A DNA stretch of 64,000 bases from Tautonia plasticadhaerens (GCF_007752535.1 NZ_CP036426.1:2418001-2482000); one strand, 5' to 3'. Positions 40,938-50,686 are shown, counted from the first letter of the stretch. Translations and numbers: made by a program. The notes: a model not told the origin generated them from the letters alone.

Positions 40938-41837
40938 ATGGCACATTCGCATGACCACGCGTCGCCGAGTCACGGCCGGGCGTTCGGGATCGGGGTGGCC
41001 CTGAACGTGGCCTACGTCGCCCTCGAGGCGGGGTACGGGTTCTGGGCGAACTCGCTGTCTCTGCTGGCCGACGCCGGGCACAACCTGGGCGACGTGCTCG
41101 GCCTGCTGCTGGCCTGGGGGGGGTACTCGCTCTCCCGGATCCGGCCGACGGAGCGGCACACCTACGGCTGGCGGAGTTCGACGATCCTGGCGGCGCTGTT
41201 CAACGCCCTGATCTTGCTGGTGGCCGTCGGCGGGATCGCCTGGGAGGCCATGCGCCGCCTCTCCGAGCCGATCGAGCCGTCGGGGACGACCATCGTGGTC
41301 GTGGCGGGGATCGGGGTGTTCATCAACACCGCGACGGCGCTGCTGTTCCTGAGGGGCCGGGCGCGGGACCTGAACGTCCGGGGGGCGTTCCTGCACATGG
41401 CGGCCGACGCGGGGGTGTCGCTGGGGGTGGTGGTCGCGGGGCTGGGGATCCGTTGGACCGGGTGGGCCTGGATCGACCCGGCGAGCAGCCTGGTGATCGC
41501 GGCGGTGATCTTCGCGGGCACCTGGGGCCTGCTCCGGGAGTCGGTCAACCTGGCGATGCAGGCCGTCCCCGAGGGGATCGACCCGTCGTCGGTGCGCGAC
41601 TTCCTCTCCGGCCAGGTCGGGGTCGAGGACGTGCACGACCTGCACATCTGGGCCATGAGCACGACAGAGGTCGCGCTGACGGCGCACCTGGTCAAGCCCG
41701 ACCCGGCCGGCGACGACGCGTTCCTCGCCCGGGTCGCCGGGGGGTTGCACGACCGATTCGGCATCGAGCACGCCACGATCCAGCTGGAACGCCGGCCCTG
41801 CGGCCCCTGCCTCCTGTCGGGCCCGGGGGCCGGCTGA
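40938..41837 (+). CDS. cation diffusion facilitator (CzcD-like zinc exporter)
   Basis: The 299-residue protein has six transmembrane helices and a C-terminal cytoplasmic domain. The transport site is seen as HNLGD in helix 2 (ADAGHNLGDVLG) and HMAAD in helix 5, giving the HxxxD pairs of zinc-type CDFs. A His-rich N-terminus (MAHSHDHASPSHG) and the DVHDLHIWAM segment of the C-terminal domain are also typical. The ATG at 40938 lies behind GGAGGGGGGAG. It ends the metal-efflux operon: CDF moves the metal to the periplasm and the RND complex sends it out. Confidence 0.92.
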   Translation: MAHSHDHASPSHGRAFGIGVALNVAYVALEAGYGFWANSLSLLADAGHNLGDVLGLLLAWGGYSLSRIRPTERHTYGWRSSTILAALFNALILLVAVGGIAWEAMRRLSEPIEPSGTTIVVVAGIGVFINTATALLFLRGRARDLNVRGAFLHMAADAGVSLGVVVAGLGIRWTGWAWIDPASSLVIAAVIFAGTWGLLRESVNLAMQAVPEGIDPSSVRDFLSGQVGVEDVHDLHIWAMSTTEVALTAHLVKPDPAGDDAFLARVAGGLHDRFGIEHATIQLERRPCGPCLLSGPGAG

Positions 41838-41871
41838 CCCAACCGTCACCGGGTCGGTCCCGGGGCCTCCT

Positions 41872-41899
41872 GGGGGCCTTCGGCCTGCCGAGAGCCCCC
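41872..41899. terminator. convergent hairpin between the CDF and sulfatase genes
   Basis: GGGGGC (41872-41877) pairs with GCCCCC (41894-41899), and inside it TCGGC pairs with GCCGA. It lies between two convergent genes, 35 bases after the CDF stop, so it can serve both strands. There is no T-tract. Confidence 0.5.
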
Positions 41900-41915
41900 G
41901 AGATGACCGCGGGGG

Positions 41916-44297
41916 TCAGTCGAGGCTGATGGTGACGGAGTCGAGACGGCCGGTGAACGCGAAGGGGAGCGGGTAGTCGTCGACGACCGGGGTCCCCGTG
42001 TCGAACCCGACATCCAGGGTCTCGTCCAGCGTGACCCGGTTCGGGAGGCTCCGCTCGATCCGGCCCTCGCCGATCCTGGTGTCGTCGGCGAAGAGGGTGA
42101 CGGTGGCACCGGCGCCGGGGTCGTCGGAATCGGAGACGTAGACCATCCGGAGGGTGACGTCCCCGGGCGGGACGGGCTCGTCGGATGCGACCTGGTAGCG
42201 ATCGACACCGGCGAGGTTGTAGTGATAAACGAGCATTCCTCCCTTGAGGAAAAGGCCGAAGCCGGCGAAGCGCCCGCCGAGGGTCAGGAGCATCCCCTCG
42301 GCTCCGCCCTCGGGGATGGTGACCCGGGCGGAGAACGTGTGGTCGGCGTGCTTGAGGTCGGGGGTCGCTCCCTCGGGCAGTCGGAGGCGATTCGGGTAAG
42401 TGAAGGTGGTGCGGCCCTCGGTCAGGCTGGGGCGGTTAGCCACGTCCAGGCGCTCGGTCTTGCGGTCGTCCAGGGGCAGGACGTCGTACTCGGCGGCCTC
42501 GGCGAAGAAGAGCTTGACCAGTTCCTGGAGCTTCTCGGGTTGCTCGTCGGCGAGGTCGACCGCCTGGCTGAAGTCCTCGTCGATGTGGTAGAGCTCCCAG
42601 GGGGTGTCGAGGATGTCGCCTTCCCGGCCGGCGGTCTGCCAGGGGACCCCGAACCGGCTGCAGGCGAGCCAGCCGTCGTGGTAGATGCCCCGGTTGCCGA
42701 CCATCTCGAAGTACTGGGTGGTGCGGCGGCTTTCGGCGTCGGGGGAGTCGAAGGTGTAGGCCATGCTCACCCCCTCGATCGGCTTCTGGGGGATGCCGTT
42801 GACCACGGTCGGCTCGGGGAGCTTGCACGCCTCCAGGATCGTCGGGACGACGTCGATGGCGTGGTGGGACTGGGTCCGACGCTCCCCCATCGCCTCGAAC
42901 CCGGCGGGCCAGCGGACGACCAGGGGATTCCGGGTGCCGCCGAAGTGGCTGGCGACCTGCTTGGTCCATTTGAAGGGGGCGTCCATGGCCCAGGCCCAGC
43001 CGACCGGGACGTGAGGCTCGCTGGTCGGCCCGCCGATCTCGTCGATCCGGTTGATGGTGCTCTCCAGGCCGAGCTGGACGCCGAGCAGGCTGGCCAGCTC
43101 GTTGAAGGTGCCCTCCAGGCCGCCCTCGGCGCTGGCGCCGTTGTCGCCGACGAGGTAGAGCACCAGGGTGTTGTCCAGCTCCCCGGACTGCTCCAGGCTC
43201 TCGATCAGGCGGCCGACCTCGTGGTCGGTGTGGGCCATGTACTCGGCGTAGTTCTCCATCAGGCGGAGATAGACCTTCCGCTCATCCTCGGTGGTCTCGT
43301 CCCAGGCGGGGATTTCCTCGGGCCTGGGGGTGAGCTTCGTGCCGGGGGGGATCATGCCCAGCTCAAGCTGCCGGGCGTGGGTGAGTTCGCGTTGGCGGTC
43401 CCAGCCATGGTCGAACTTGCCCTTGTAGGGGCCCCGCCAGTCGGCCGGGACGTGGTGCGGGGCGTGGACGGCGTCGGTGCTGAAGTAGGCGAACCAGGGC
43501 TTGTCGGGGTCGGCCGCGTCGATGTTCCGGGTCCAGGCGATCGCTTCGTCGACCAAATCCTCGGTGAGGTGGTAGCCTTGCTCCGGGGTGGAGGGGGGCT
43601 CGACGGGGACGGTGTTGCGGTAGAGCGTCGGGTAGAACTGGTGGGCCTCGCCCTGGTTGAAGCCGTAGAACTCGTCGAACCCCAGGCCGGTCGGCCAGCG
43701 GTCGAACGGCCCGGCGGGGCTGATCTCCGGCTCGGGGGTGTTGTGCCACTTGCCGAACATGGCGGTGGCGAAGCCGTTTTCGCCGAGGATCTTCGGCAAC
43801 AGGGCGGTACTCCGGGGGATGATCCCGGTGTAGCCGGGGTAGCCGGTGCCCATCTCGATGATGACCCCGGTGCCGACGCTGTGGTGGTTGCGCCCGGCGA
43901 GCAGGGCCGCCCGGGTCGGCGAGCAGAGGGCCGTGGTGTGGAAGCGGGTGTAGGAGATGCCGTTGTCGGCGAGCTCCTGGAGGTTGGGCGTCTCGACCGG
44001 CCCGCCGAAGGTGGAGCACATGCCGAAGCCGACGTCGTCGAGCAGGATCAGCAGGACGTTCGGGCTCCCCGCCGGCGCCTCCACGGGCCGGGGATAGCTG
44101 GGGGTGGACCGCTCGAAGGTCCGGCCGATCTTGCCGTCGAACCGGGGATCAGGCCGGGGGAGCCGCGTCCCGTCATCCGGCAGGGAAGGGGCACCGGGTT
44201 CCTGGAGCGTCCCCCCCTGGGAGTCAACCAGAGGCCGCCACCCAGCCCAGGGTCGAGCTGACCGCGAGGAGCGAGATCGGGAACAGGAGTCGCGCAT
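41916..44297 (-). CDS. arylsulfatase, type I (formylglycine), N-terminus apparently frameshifted
   Basis: The 793-residue frame has the sulfatase signature CSPTRAALLAGRNHH, in which the cysteine is converted to formylglycine, and the metal-binding LLILLDDVGFG. The remainder fits large AslA-like arylsulfatases, with a C-terminal jelly-roll-like domain from about residue 690. The first 25 residues in this frame (MRDSCSRSRSS...) look like an out-of-frame translation. The adjacent frame, from 44358 to the TGA at 44224-44226, instead encodes a good signal peptide (LLFPISLLAVSSTLGWVAASG). A one- or two-base shift near 44225-44240 would join them. Planctomycetes use such exported enzymes on sulfated polysaccharides. 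Confidence 0.85.
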   Translation of the reverse strand: MRDSCSRSRSSRSARPWAGWRPLVDSQGGTLQEPGAPSLPDDGTRLPRPDPRFDGKIGRTFERSTPSYPRPVEAPAGSPNVLLILLDDVGFGMCSTFGGPVETPNLQELADNGISYTRFHTTALCSPTRAALLAGRNHHSVGTGVIIEMGTGYPGYTGIIPRSTALLPKILGENGFATAMFGKWHNTPEPEISPAGPFDRWPTGLGFDEFYGFNQGEAHQFYPTLYRNTVPVEPPSTPEQGYHLTEDLVDEAIAWTRNIDAADPDKPWFAYFSTDAVHAPHHVPADWRGPYKGKFDHGWDRQRELTHARQLELGMIPPGTKLTPRPEEIPAWDETTEDERKVYLRLMENYAEYMAHTDHEVGRLIESLEQSGELDNTLVLYLVGDNGASAEGGLEGTFNELASLLGVQLGLESTINRIDEIGGPTSEPHVPVGWAWAMDAPFKWTKQVASHFGGTRNPLVVRWPAGFEAMGERRTQSHHAIDVVPTILEACKLPEPTVVNGIPQKPIEGVSMAYTFDSPDAESRRTTQYFEMVGNRGIYHDGWLACSRFGVPWQTAGREGDILDTPWELYHIDEDFSQAVDLADEQPEKLQELVKLFFAEAAEYDVLPLDDRKTERLDVANRPSLTEGRTTFTYPNRLRLPEGATPDLKHADHTFSARVTIPEGGAEGMLLTLGGRFAGFGLFLKGGMLVYHYNLAGVDRYQVASDEPVPPGDVTLRMVYVSDSDDPGAGATVTLFADDTRIGEGRIERSLPNRVTLDETLDVGFDTGTPVVDDYPLPFAFTGRLDSVTISLD

Positions 44298-44358
44298 TCG
44301 TGATGGGATGCTCGAAGGAGGCTGCGGTACCTGGAACGGGAGGGACGGCCGGATTCAT
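44224..44358 (-). other. signal-peptide frame out of phase with the sulfatase
   Basis: ATG at 44358 opens a 44-residue frame ending in a hydrophobic core and the cleavage-like VAASG just before the stop. The segment stops exactly where the mature sulfatase sequence becomes recognisable in the other frame (VDSQGG). I infer that the two belong to one gene interrupted by an indel. Confidence 0.5.
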
Positions 44359-45018
44359 CCCCTCGAAGAGCCCCATTGCGGATCGGACACCGGGTCGGGT
44401 TCAGACGCATTCCTCCAGCGAAGGAGCGCGGCCGGCAGCTCATCAATCGGGATCGCGAGGATGTTCGACCGTGAATGAGCACCACGTTCGTGCCCGCTGC
44501 AATTCGCATCGGGGTCATCCCGCCCTGCAGTCGGATGGGGCGAACGGTGCTCGGAGGCACGGCACGCGGCTCGGGCCGAGGGACGTGGACCGATCGCATT
44601 GCTTCGCGATCAGTTGTATATACCGCCTAGGTGAAGGGAAGATCCAGGAGAAACCGAGCGATCGACGGATCCATCCGGATGAAGGCCCGGGAGAGGGCTC
44701 GACCATCGTCCCGAGACGACTCACGACGGCGTGTCGGGACCGAATCGGCCCGCTGCCGACCCGGGGGGGCCACCCGGCTGTCAGCGTCATGACGAACACC
44801 CTCGTCCCTCCTCGGTGCGATTGCTGCGGTTTGGCGACCACAGACATGACGGGAGGGCCGGGGTCCCTTCAACTCCCGATTCATCGAACATCTGTCAGAT
44901 GCGGCAAAGTGAAATTACAAGATGTCCCGACAATCTAATTGGTGGCAGGTCGACGATCGGTACGCACCGAGCTTCGACCGCGGGACGCCGTGTTCGTCGC
45001 CTGGTCCTGCCCCGGATC
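44359..45018. other. spacer upstream of the sulfatase, no gene recognised
   Basis: The region is less GC-rich than its surroundings (for example TTGTATATACC near 44614 and AAATTACAAGATG near 44912). Short frames exist on both strands but none has a ribosome site or recognisable composition. It should contain the sulfatase promoter and the end of the leftward cluster. Confidence 0.4.
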
Positions 45019-45927
45019 TCAGTCGGACCCGAGCACCAGCTCGCCGATCGATCCGGCGTTGAGGAACCTCGGCCCGCTGTAGCCGGGGCACCAGGAGACC
45101 CAGGCGGATCGGGCATGCTCGGGCTCGGCCTCGGCGGAGTCGGTGATGGCGGGCACGTCCTTGTCGACGACGACCACGTCGAAGCCGATGCGCTTGCCGG
45201 GGACGAGGTCGGTGGGCCGGTCGGGGTAGCGATCGAATACCTGGAGGGCCCACTCATAGACGGTCACGTCGCCGTCTCGGTGGTACTCCATGCGGGTCCT
45301 GGTCTTGGCGATGTCCCCCCAGTTGAGGATCGGGTTGACCGGGTCTCGGTCCTCGCCGGAGGTGCGTGTGATCCCGTAGACCGGCCCCTCGCCGGGGACG
45401 CCGAGGTACTGCTCCATGGGGACCTCGGAGGCGTCGACGACGTCGTTCCGGCCGAAGACGACGTCGACGGGGATCGTCGTGTTGGAGAAGAGGCCGTCGA
45501 GGTAGATCTCCACGGCATCGGTGTCCCAGTAGCCCTTGTGGCCGACGACGACGCGGTCGTCCCGGACGATGACGGCCAGGTAGATCAGGTCGTCGTCCGG
45601 GTCGTAGGCGACGGAGAAGACCGCGCTGAGATCGGGGCTGGTCGCCAGCTCGTCCTCCTCCACGCCGTTCTTGCTGTAATTCAGGTCGTTATCGAGCATG
45701 TTCCGGATCGGGTGCAGCTCGATCGTGTCGGGCCAGTCGGAGAGGTCGCCGTCGATGATGATGCCGGTCAGCACCGGCGCCTCGACCGAGGCCCCTCGGG
45801 CCGGTGTCTCCACCGGGGCAGCGACGGCCGGGGTCGCCTCCTGGGCCGCAGCCGCTCGCGCGAGGGGTACGCTCGCGGGGACGAGGCACAACAGGGCCGC
45901 GCCGAGACACCGTGATCGTTCGATCAT
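45019..45927 (-). CDS. exported CBM9-like sugar-binding protein, copy 1
   Basis: The 302-residue protein has a signal peptide (LGAALLCLVPASVPLARA) followed by one carbohydrate-binding-like domain: VLTGIIIDGDLSDWPD is the typical opening of the CBM9/DOMON-like family, then IYLAVIVRDDRVV, DAVEIYLDG and VYEWALQVFDRYPDRP. A paralogue at 54156-54986 shares these segments in the same order. The gene is the last of the leftward block. It probably binds a sugar or an organic ligand at the cell surface; the ligand is unknown. Confidence 0.75.
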   Translation of the reverse strand: MIERSRCLGAALLCLVPASVPLARAAAAQEATPAVAAPVETPARGASVEAPVLTGIIIDGDLSDWPDTIELHPIRNMLDNDLNYSKNGVEEDELATSPDLSAVFSVAYDPDDDLIYLAVIVRDDRVVVGHKGYWDTDAVEIYLDGLFSNTTIPVDVVFGRNDVVDASEVPMEQYLGVPGEGPVYGITRTSGEDRDPVNPILNWGDIAKTRTRMEYHRDGDVTVYEWALQVFDRYPDRPTDLVPGKRIGFDVVVVDKDVPAITDSAEAEPEHARSAWVSWCPGYSGPRFLNAGSIGELVLGSD

Positions 45928-45981
45928 GAGAACACTCCCCTGGGAGACACGGTCGGTGCGGGGCAGGGCGCCGGCATCGGC

Positions 45982-47631
45982 TCAGCGGACGGGGCGGGCG
46001 GCGTCCTCGGCGGACAGGAGGCCGTCGCCGTCCCGGTCGAGCCCGTCGAACAGGTCGAGCGGCCCGAGGAACTCACGCCTGGAGACGTCGCCGTCGCCGT
46101 TGCGGTCCATCCGGGAGAACCAGGACGGGACCCCGTCCTTGCCCGAGGGGGAGGGTCGCCCCCGGGACGACGCGACCGAGAACGCCTGGTTCGGGGAGCG
46201 CCCGGGTCCGAGGCCGACGCTGAATCGGTAGCGACGGGGGAACTCGTCGAGGACGACCGCGCCGTCCCCGTCCCGGTCCCGGGCGGAGAGCAGGCCGGGG
46301 ACGCCGAGCACCTCCCGGAGGCTCAGGCGGAGGTCGTCGTCGGGATCCATCGACTGGTAGACGGAACGGCCGAGGTCGGAGATCGCCGGGGAGAGCCTCG
46401 AGGCGAAGGCGGCCTCATGCATGTCCAGGTACGACACCAGCTCCGACCGGGAGAGGGTGTCGTCGTCGTCGCGGTCGGCGGCGTCGAAGAGCTGCGAGAC
46501 GATGTTGCCGTTGCCCGACTCCGATCGATCGAGGGAACCGCTGTCGTCGGCGTCTCCGCTCTCGAAGTTCTGGAGGAGGAAGCTGCGAAAGTCGTTGTAG
46601 CCCGAACTGGCGGCAAACTCGACGGCCACCGGGCCGAGGTCGAGCACCTGGGGCGAGTCCGAGGGCGGGCCGAGCCGGTCGGCGATCGATTCGGCGGCGG
46701 CGACGCGCTCGAATACCATCGGCCCGCGGGCCCGGCCGGGGGTCGACAACTCGACCTTGAACTCCACGTGGGGGGCCGGGTCTTCGAGCCACCGGGCGAG
46801 GCCCGACGCGTCGAGGGGATCGGTCGACTCGACCGGCAGGCCGAACTCGCCGGGGTCGAGCCGCCCGTCGCCGTCCCCGTCGTAGCGATCGAGCAGACGG
46901 CCGGCGATCTCGGCCCGATCCGAGGACTCGTCAAGGACGACGAAGGGGTGGTCCGAGGGCGGGTCGACGGAACTGTTCCGGATGCCGAAGAATTGCCGGG
47001 TGTTGGAGGAGTAGGGGTCCATCTCGTCGAGGACCACCCACTCGTCCTGGTCCCGGTCGAGGGCGACGAGCCGGTCCGAGGCACGGGCGATCTCGTCGTC
47101 GTCGAGGCGGCCGTCGCCGTCGCGGTCGAGGTGCTCGAATGGGCGTTCGGTGCGAGGGTCGGGGGGCGAGCCGCCGGAGATCGTCAGCGGCTCCACGCCG
47201 AGCGCCTCCCGGACGTGGCGGCCCAGCTCGTCGGGAGAGACGCGGCCGTCGCCGTCGGCGTCGGGCCCGTCCTCGCCCCTCGAGGTGGTGGTCCTCCCTC
47301 CCTGGTCGAAGGGCTGATCGGCGAACAGCTGTCCCCAGCTCCCGCCCCCGACCTCCTCGGGGGAGAGGATCCCGTCGCCGTCGGCGTCGAGGTAGGCGTG
47401 CAACCGGACGATGAACTCGCCGAAGGCCAGGCGATGGCCGACTCCCCCGACCGAGATGCGGTAGCGGACCACGATCGGGTGGTCGTCGGCCATCACGACC
47501 AGATCCAGCACCTCGTCGGCCGGGGACACGGCGAAGAGGGTGTCGGGGAGCTTTTCGGCGAGCAGGACGCCGCCCGGGCCGGCGACGGCCAGGGTGAGCC
47601 AGGCGGCGATCGCGGGGATGGCCCGATTCAT
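45982..47631 (-). CDS. exported EF-hand calcium-binding protein
   Basis: The 549-residue protein has a signal peptide (AIPAIAAWLTLAVAGPGGVLLA) and about eleven EF-hand-like loops, for example DADGDGILSPEE, DADGDGRVSPDE, DRDGDGRLDDDE, DGDGDGRLDPGE, DRNGDGDVSRRE and DRDGDGLLSAED. Some loops (DRDQDEWVV, DPDDDLRLS) are degenerate. Between repeats 5 and 6 lies a non-repetitive segment with strand-like KVELS and VAVEFA. The start overlaps the stop of the DUF1501 gene by four bases, so it is part of that operon. Calcium-dependent extracellular binding or scaffolding is likely; no enzyme motif is seen. Confidence 0.82.
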   Translation of the reverse strand: MNRAIPAIAAWLTLAVAGPGGVLLAEKLPDTLFAVSPADEVLDLVVMADDHPIVVRYRISVGGVGHRLAFGEFIVRLHAYLDADGDGILSPEEVGGGSWGQLFADQPFDQGGRTTTSRGEDGPDADGDGRVSPDELGRHVREALGVEPLTISGGSPPDPRTERPFEHLDRDGDGRLDDDEIARASDRLVALDRDQDEWVVLDEMDPYSSNTRQFFGIRNSSVDPPSDHPFVVLDESSDRAEIAGRLLDRYDGDGDGRLDPGEFGLPVESTDPLDASGLARWLEDPAPHVEFKVELSTPGRARGPMVFERVAAAESIADRLGPPSDSPQVLDLGPVAVEFAASSGYNDFRSFLLQNFESGDADDSGSLDRSESGNGNIVSQLFDAADRDDDDTLSRSELVSYLDMHEAAFASRLSPAISDLGRSVYQSMDPDDDLRLSLREVLGVPGLLSARDRDGDGAVVLDEFPRRYRFSVGLGPGRSPNQAFSVASSRGRPSPSGKDGVPSWFSRMDRNGDGDVSRREFLGPLDLFDGLDRDGDGLLSAEDAARPVR

Positions 47632-48983
47632 GCCAGCACCTCCCGGATCGGCTTGGCCTCGGGGTCGACGAACCGGATCGGCCGGCCGAGGTTGGACATA
47701 TTCTGGGCCATCGGGTCGAGGCCCATCGCCAGGCAGGCCGTCGCCAGCAGATCGGGGACGGCCACCGGGCGGTCCTCGACCTCCGTCCCGTCGGCGGTCG
47801 TCGAGCCGATGACCTGGCCCCCGGCGATGCCCCCGCCGCCGACGACGGCCGACCAGGCGTTGGGGTAGTGGTCCCGGCCGTTGCTGCCGTTGATCATCGG
47901 GGTGCGGCCGAACTCGCCCATCCAGACGACCAGGGTGGACTCGAGCAGGCCCCGGGCCTTGAGGTCCTCCATCAGGGTCGCCCAGGCGGGGTCGAGGACC
48001 TCGGAGAGCCGGCGGACGGCCTCGAAGTTGTCCTGGTGCGTGTCCCAGCCGAGGATGTTGTTGCCGTCGACCCCGTTGAGCGTGACCTCGACGAAGGGGA
48101 CCCCACGCTCGACCAGCCTCCGGGCCAGCAGGCAGCCCTGACCGAAGGTGTTGCGGCCGTAGGAATCCCGGAGCAGGTCCGGCTCGTCCTCCAGTTCGAA
48201 CGCCTTGACGGCGTCCGAGCGCATCATCGTGACGGCGTCCTCGTAGGCGGTCCGGTGGCTGTAGGCGGCGTCGCCGGGGCGGAGGTCGAGGAATGGGTCG
48301 CGGACGTCGGCCAGCAGGCCGAGGCGGGCGTCGGCCCGCCGCAGATCGACCCCGGCGGGGGGCGACAGGTCCTTCACCTTCAACGCCTCGGCGCCGTCGC
48401 CGCCGGGGACGACGCGGCCGAAGTCCGACTCGCCGACGATCAGCGGCGCGAAGCGGTGGCCGAGGAACCCGGGGGCGTAGGCGGCGGGATTCAGGCCCCG
48501 GAACGGGGCGATGCTGACGAAGCCGGGGAGTTCCAGGGTGGGGTCGGCCAGCTCCTTGCTGACGAGCGACCCGAGGGTCGGGTAGGCGATCGGCCCGGTC
48601 GGCATGTATCCCGTGCGCAGGTGGTAGGAGGCCCGGCCGTGGTCCCCCTCCTTGGTGCTCATCGACCGGATGATCGCCAGGTCGTCCATCTTCCGGGCGA
48701 GCTTCGGCAGGTGCTCGCTGATCCGGATGCCCGGGACGGTGGTCTCGACCTCCCCGAAGGGGCCGCCGTTCTTGTGGCCCGGCTTGAGGTCGAAGGTGTC
48801 CATCTGGCTGGGGCCGCCGTTCATCCAGAGCAGGATGCAGGAGCGCCGCCGGGCGGGGTCGGAGGCCGAGCCGGCGGCGAGCGCCTCGATCCAGCCGGAA
48901 CACGAGACGGCCGCGGCGCCGAGGGCGCCCATCCGCATCCACTGGCGACGGGTGACGGGCAGGTCTCGGAAGGGGCGATTCAT
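47628..48983 (-). CDS. DUF1501 protein with Tat-like signal
   Basis: The 451-residue protein starts with a twin-arginine-like signal (VTRRQWMRMGALGAAAVSCSG). The mature part has the DUF1501 features: ILLWMNGGPSQMDTFDLKPG, SMSTKEGDHGRA, TLVVWMGEFGRTP and GRDHYPNAWS, which resemble the metal sites of alkaline-phosphatase-like hydrolases. In planctomycetes these genes are almost always next to a DUF1549/DUF1553 gene, as here (50 bases downstream of it). The true reaction is unknown; sulfatase- or phosphatase-like hydrolysis is the usual inference. Confidence 0.9.
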   Translation of the reverse strand: MNRPFRDLPVTRRQWMRMGALGAAAVSCSGWIEALAAGSASDPARRRSCILLWMNGGPSQMDTFDLKPGHKNGGPFGEVETTVPGIRISEHLPKLARKMDDLAIIRSMSTKEGDHGRASYHLRTGYMPTGPIAYPTLGSLVSKELADPTLELPGFVSIAPFRGLNPAAYAPGFLGHRFAPLIVGESDFGRVVPGGDGAEALKVKDLSPPAGVDLRRADARLGLLADVRDPFLDLRPGDAAYSHRTAYEDAVTMMRSDAVKAFELEDEPDLLRDSYGRNTFGQGCLLARRLVERGVPFVEVTLNGVDGNNILGWDTHQDNFEAVRRLSEVLDPAWATLMEDLKARGLLESTLVVWMGEFGRTPMINGSNGRDHYPNAWSAVVGGGGIAGGQVIGSTTADGTEVEDRPVAVPDLLATACLAMGLDPMAQNMSNLGRPIRFVDPEAKPIREVLA

Positions 48984-49033
48984 GGCCGGGTTCCCGGGGG
49001 ACGATGGGGAGGGGGAGGGGCTCGGGGGCGTGT

Positions 49034-50686
49034 TCAGTGGTTGAAGGAGAACTCCGGGCTGTTGAGCAGGGCCCAGAAGACGTCGGCCAGGGCCCGCTTG
49101 GGGTCGAGCGTCGGGCCGCCTCGGTCGACGAACCGGGCGAGGCGGTCGAGCTCCTCGTCCCGGGGGGGGCGGCCGAAGGCGGCGAGGTAGAGGGCCTCGA
49201 CCTTCTCCCGGGTCGAGAGGAAGTAGGAGTCGGCCACGGCGGCGAGCGTGCCGTTGCCCTGCGGGTTGACCGCGGTCTCGACGAGCTGGCCGTTCATCAG
49301 GGTCAGGGCCTGGAGGATGGTCGAGCGCCGCTCGGTCGGCGAGGAACCGTCCTCGGCGAAGCGTTCCAGCAGGTCCTTCCGCGGCGACGAGCCGCCGAAG
49401 ACGAACGGGGGCAGCGGCTCCTCGCGTTCCAGGCCGGTGGCCCGGATCAGGCTCTCGTAGAGCTGCTCGGGGGAGAGGCCTCGGACGGGCATCCGGGCGA
49501 ACAGCTCGGGGACGTCCTGGCCGGGGGCGTAGCCCGCGCTGGTGCGCTGGTAGGCGTCGCTGGCCGTGATGGCCCGGATCAGGAACTTCGGGTCGAAGCC
49601 GCTCTGGGCGAAGCGGAGGGCCAGCTCGTCGAGCAGCTCGGGGTGGCTCGGCGGGTTGATCGGGCCCATCTCGTCGACGGGGTCGACCAGCCCCCGGCCG
49701 AAGAACTGGGCCCAGAACCGGTTGGCGGCGGCCCTGGCGAAGTACGGGTTGTCGGGGGAGGTGACCCAGTCGGCCAGCACGGCGCGGGGCTCGTCCGCGT
49801 ATCGCCAGCGGGGCCGGTCCCCGTCGAGGAAGGTGGCCTGGACGACCCGGTCGGCCTCGGGAATGGCGATCTCGGTGCGCCCGGGGATCTCGCGGCCCTG
49901 GAAGAGGGCCATGTCCGGGCTCCGGCGGTCGAGGCCGGAGAAGAAGGCGGCCAGGCCCCAGAACTCGTCGCGGGACCAGGTGGCGAACGGGTGGTCGTGG
50001 CACTGGGCGCACTCCAGCCGGATGCCCAGGAACAGCCGGGAGGTGCCCGCGGCCAGGGCGCCGGGGTCCCCCGCCTTGGCGGCCACGAAGCCGAAGGGGG
50101 ACGGCTCCGGCTCCTCGCCGCCGAAGATCCGGTTCGTCTGCTGATCGTCCCCCAGGGGCACGGTCAAGAGATCGCGGACCATGTCGTCGTGGCCGGCCCC
50201 CTCGGCGAACTGCTTGCGGAGCCAGGGCTCGAACCCGATGGAGACGAGGCCGACCTGCTGGTCCCCCTCGGCCTCGGGGATCATCAGCTTGCGCCATTGC
50301 GTGCTCATGTTCGACACGTAGCCGGGGGAGTCGAGCAGCCGGTCGACGACCTTGCGGCGCTTCCCCGGGTCGTCGTCGAGCAGGAACGCGCGGGCCTCGG
50401 AGGCCGGCGGGATGGAGCCGGCGACGTCGAGCCAGGCCCGTCGGAGGAACTCGGCGTCGTCGGCGACCGGCGCGGGCTCCACCGAGACCTGACCGAGTCG
50501 CTCGCCGATCCGGCGGTCGATGACCTCGGCCAGCGCGTACGGGTCGGGGGTCGGGGCGGCCGCCGCCCCCGACGTCGGCGGCTCGCCCGGCCCCCGGGCC
50601 GGGTCTCCGGCGGCCGGGGCCGAGGCCGCGAACGCCCCGCAGGGGATCATGCCGAGGATCAGGATCGGGATCCGGAACCGGCTCAT
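49034..50686 (-). CDS. DUF1549/DUF1553 planctomycete cytochrome-associated protein
   Basis: The 550-residue protein has a signal peptide (FRIPILILGMIPCGAFAASA), an N-terminal DUF1549 part (FLRRAWLDVAGSIPP, then LLDSPGYVSNMSTQWRKLM) and a C-terminal DUF1553 part (RAVLADWVTSPDNPYFARAAANRFW and LSPEQLYESLIRATG). Between them CAQCHDHPF forms a CXXCH site that could bind a c-type haem covalently. The ATG at 50686 follows GGGAGG by eight bases. Together with DUF1501 it forms the common planctomycete pair, proposed to act in polysaccharide breakdown. Confidence 0.9.
   Translation of the reverse strand: MSRFRIPILILGMIPCGAFAASAPAAGDPARGPGEPPTSGAAAAPTPDPYALAEVIDRRIGERLGQVSVEPAPVADDAEFLRRAWLDVAGSIPPASEARAFLLDDDPGKRRKVVDRLLDSPGYVSNMSTQWRKLMIPEAEGDQQVGLVSIGFEPWLRKQFAEGAGHDDMVRDLLTVPLGDDQQTNRIFGGEEPEPSPFGFVAAKAGDPGALAAGTSRLFLGIRLECAQCHDHPFATWSRDEFWGLAAFFSGLDRRSPDMALFQGREIPGRTEIAIPEADRVVQATFLDGDRPRWRYADEPRAVLADWVTSPDNPYFARAAANRFWAQFFGRGLVDPVDEMGPINPPSHPELLDELALRFAQSGFDPKFLIRAITASDAYQRTSAGYAPGQDVPELFARMPVRGLSPEQLYESLIRATGLEREEPLPPFVFGGSSPRKDLLERFAEDGSSPTERRSTILQALTLMNGQLVETAVNPQGNGTLAAVADSYFLSTREKVEALYLAAFGRPPRDEELDRLARFVDRGGPTLDPKRALADVFWALLNSPEFSFNH

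Noticed and set aside
44300-44938. 212-residue plus-strand frame upstream of the sulfatase
   Set aside because: No motif or ribosome site, and it overlaps the probable signal-peptide region of the sulfatase on the other strand.
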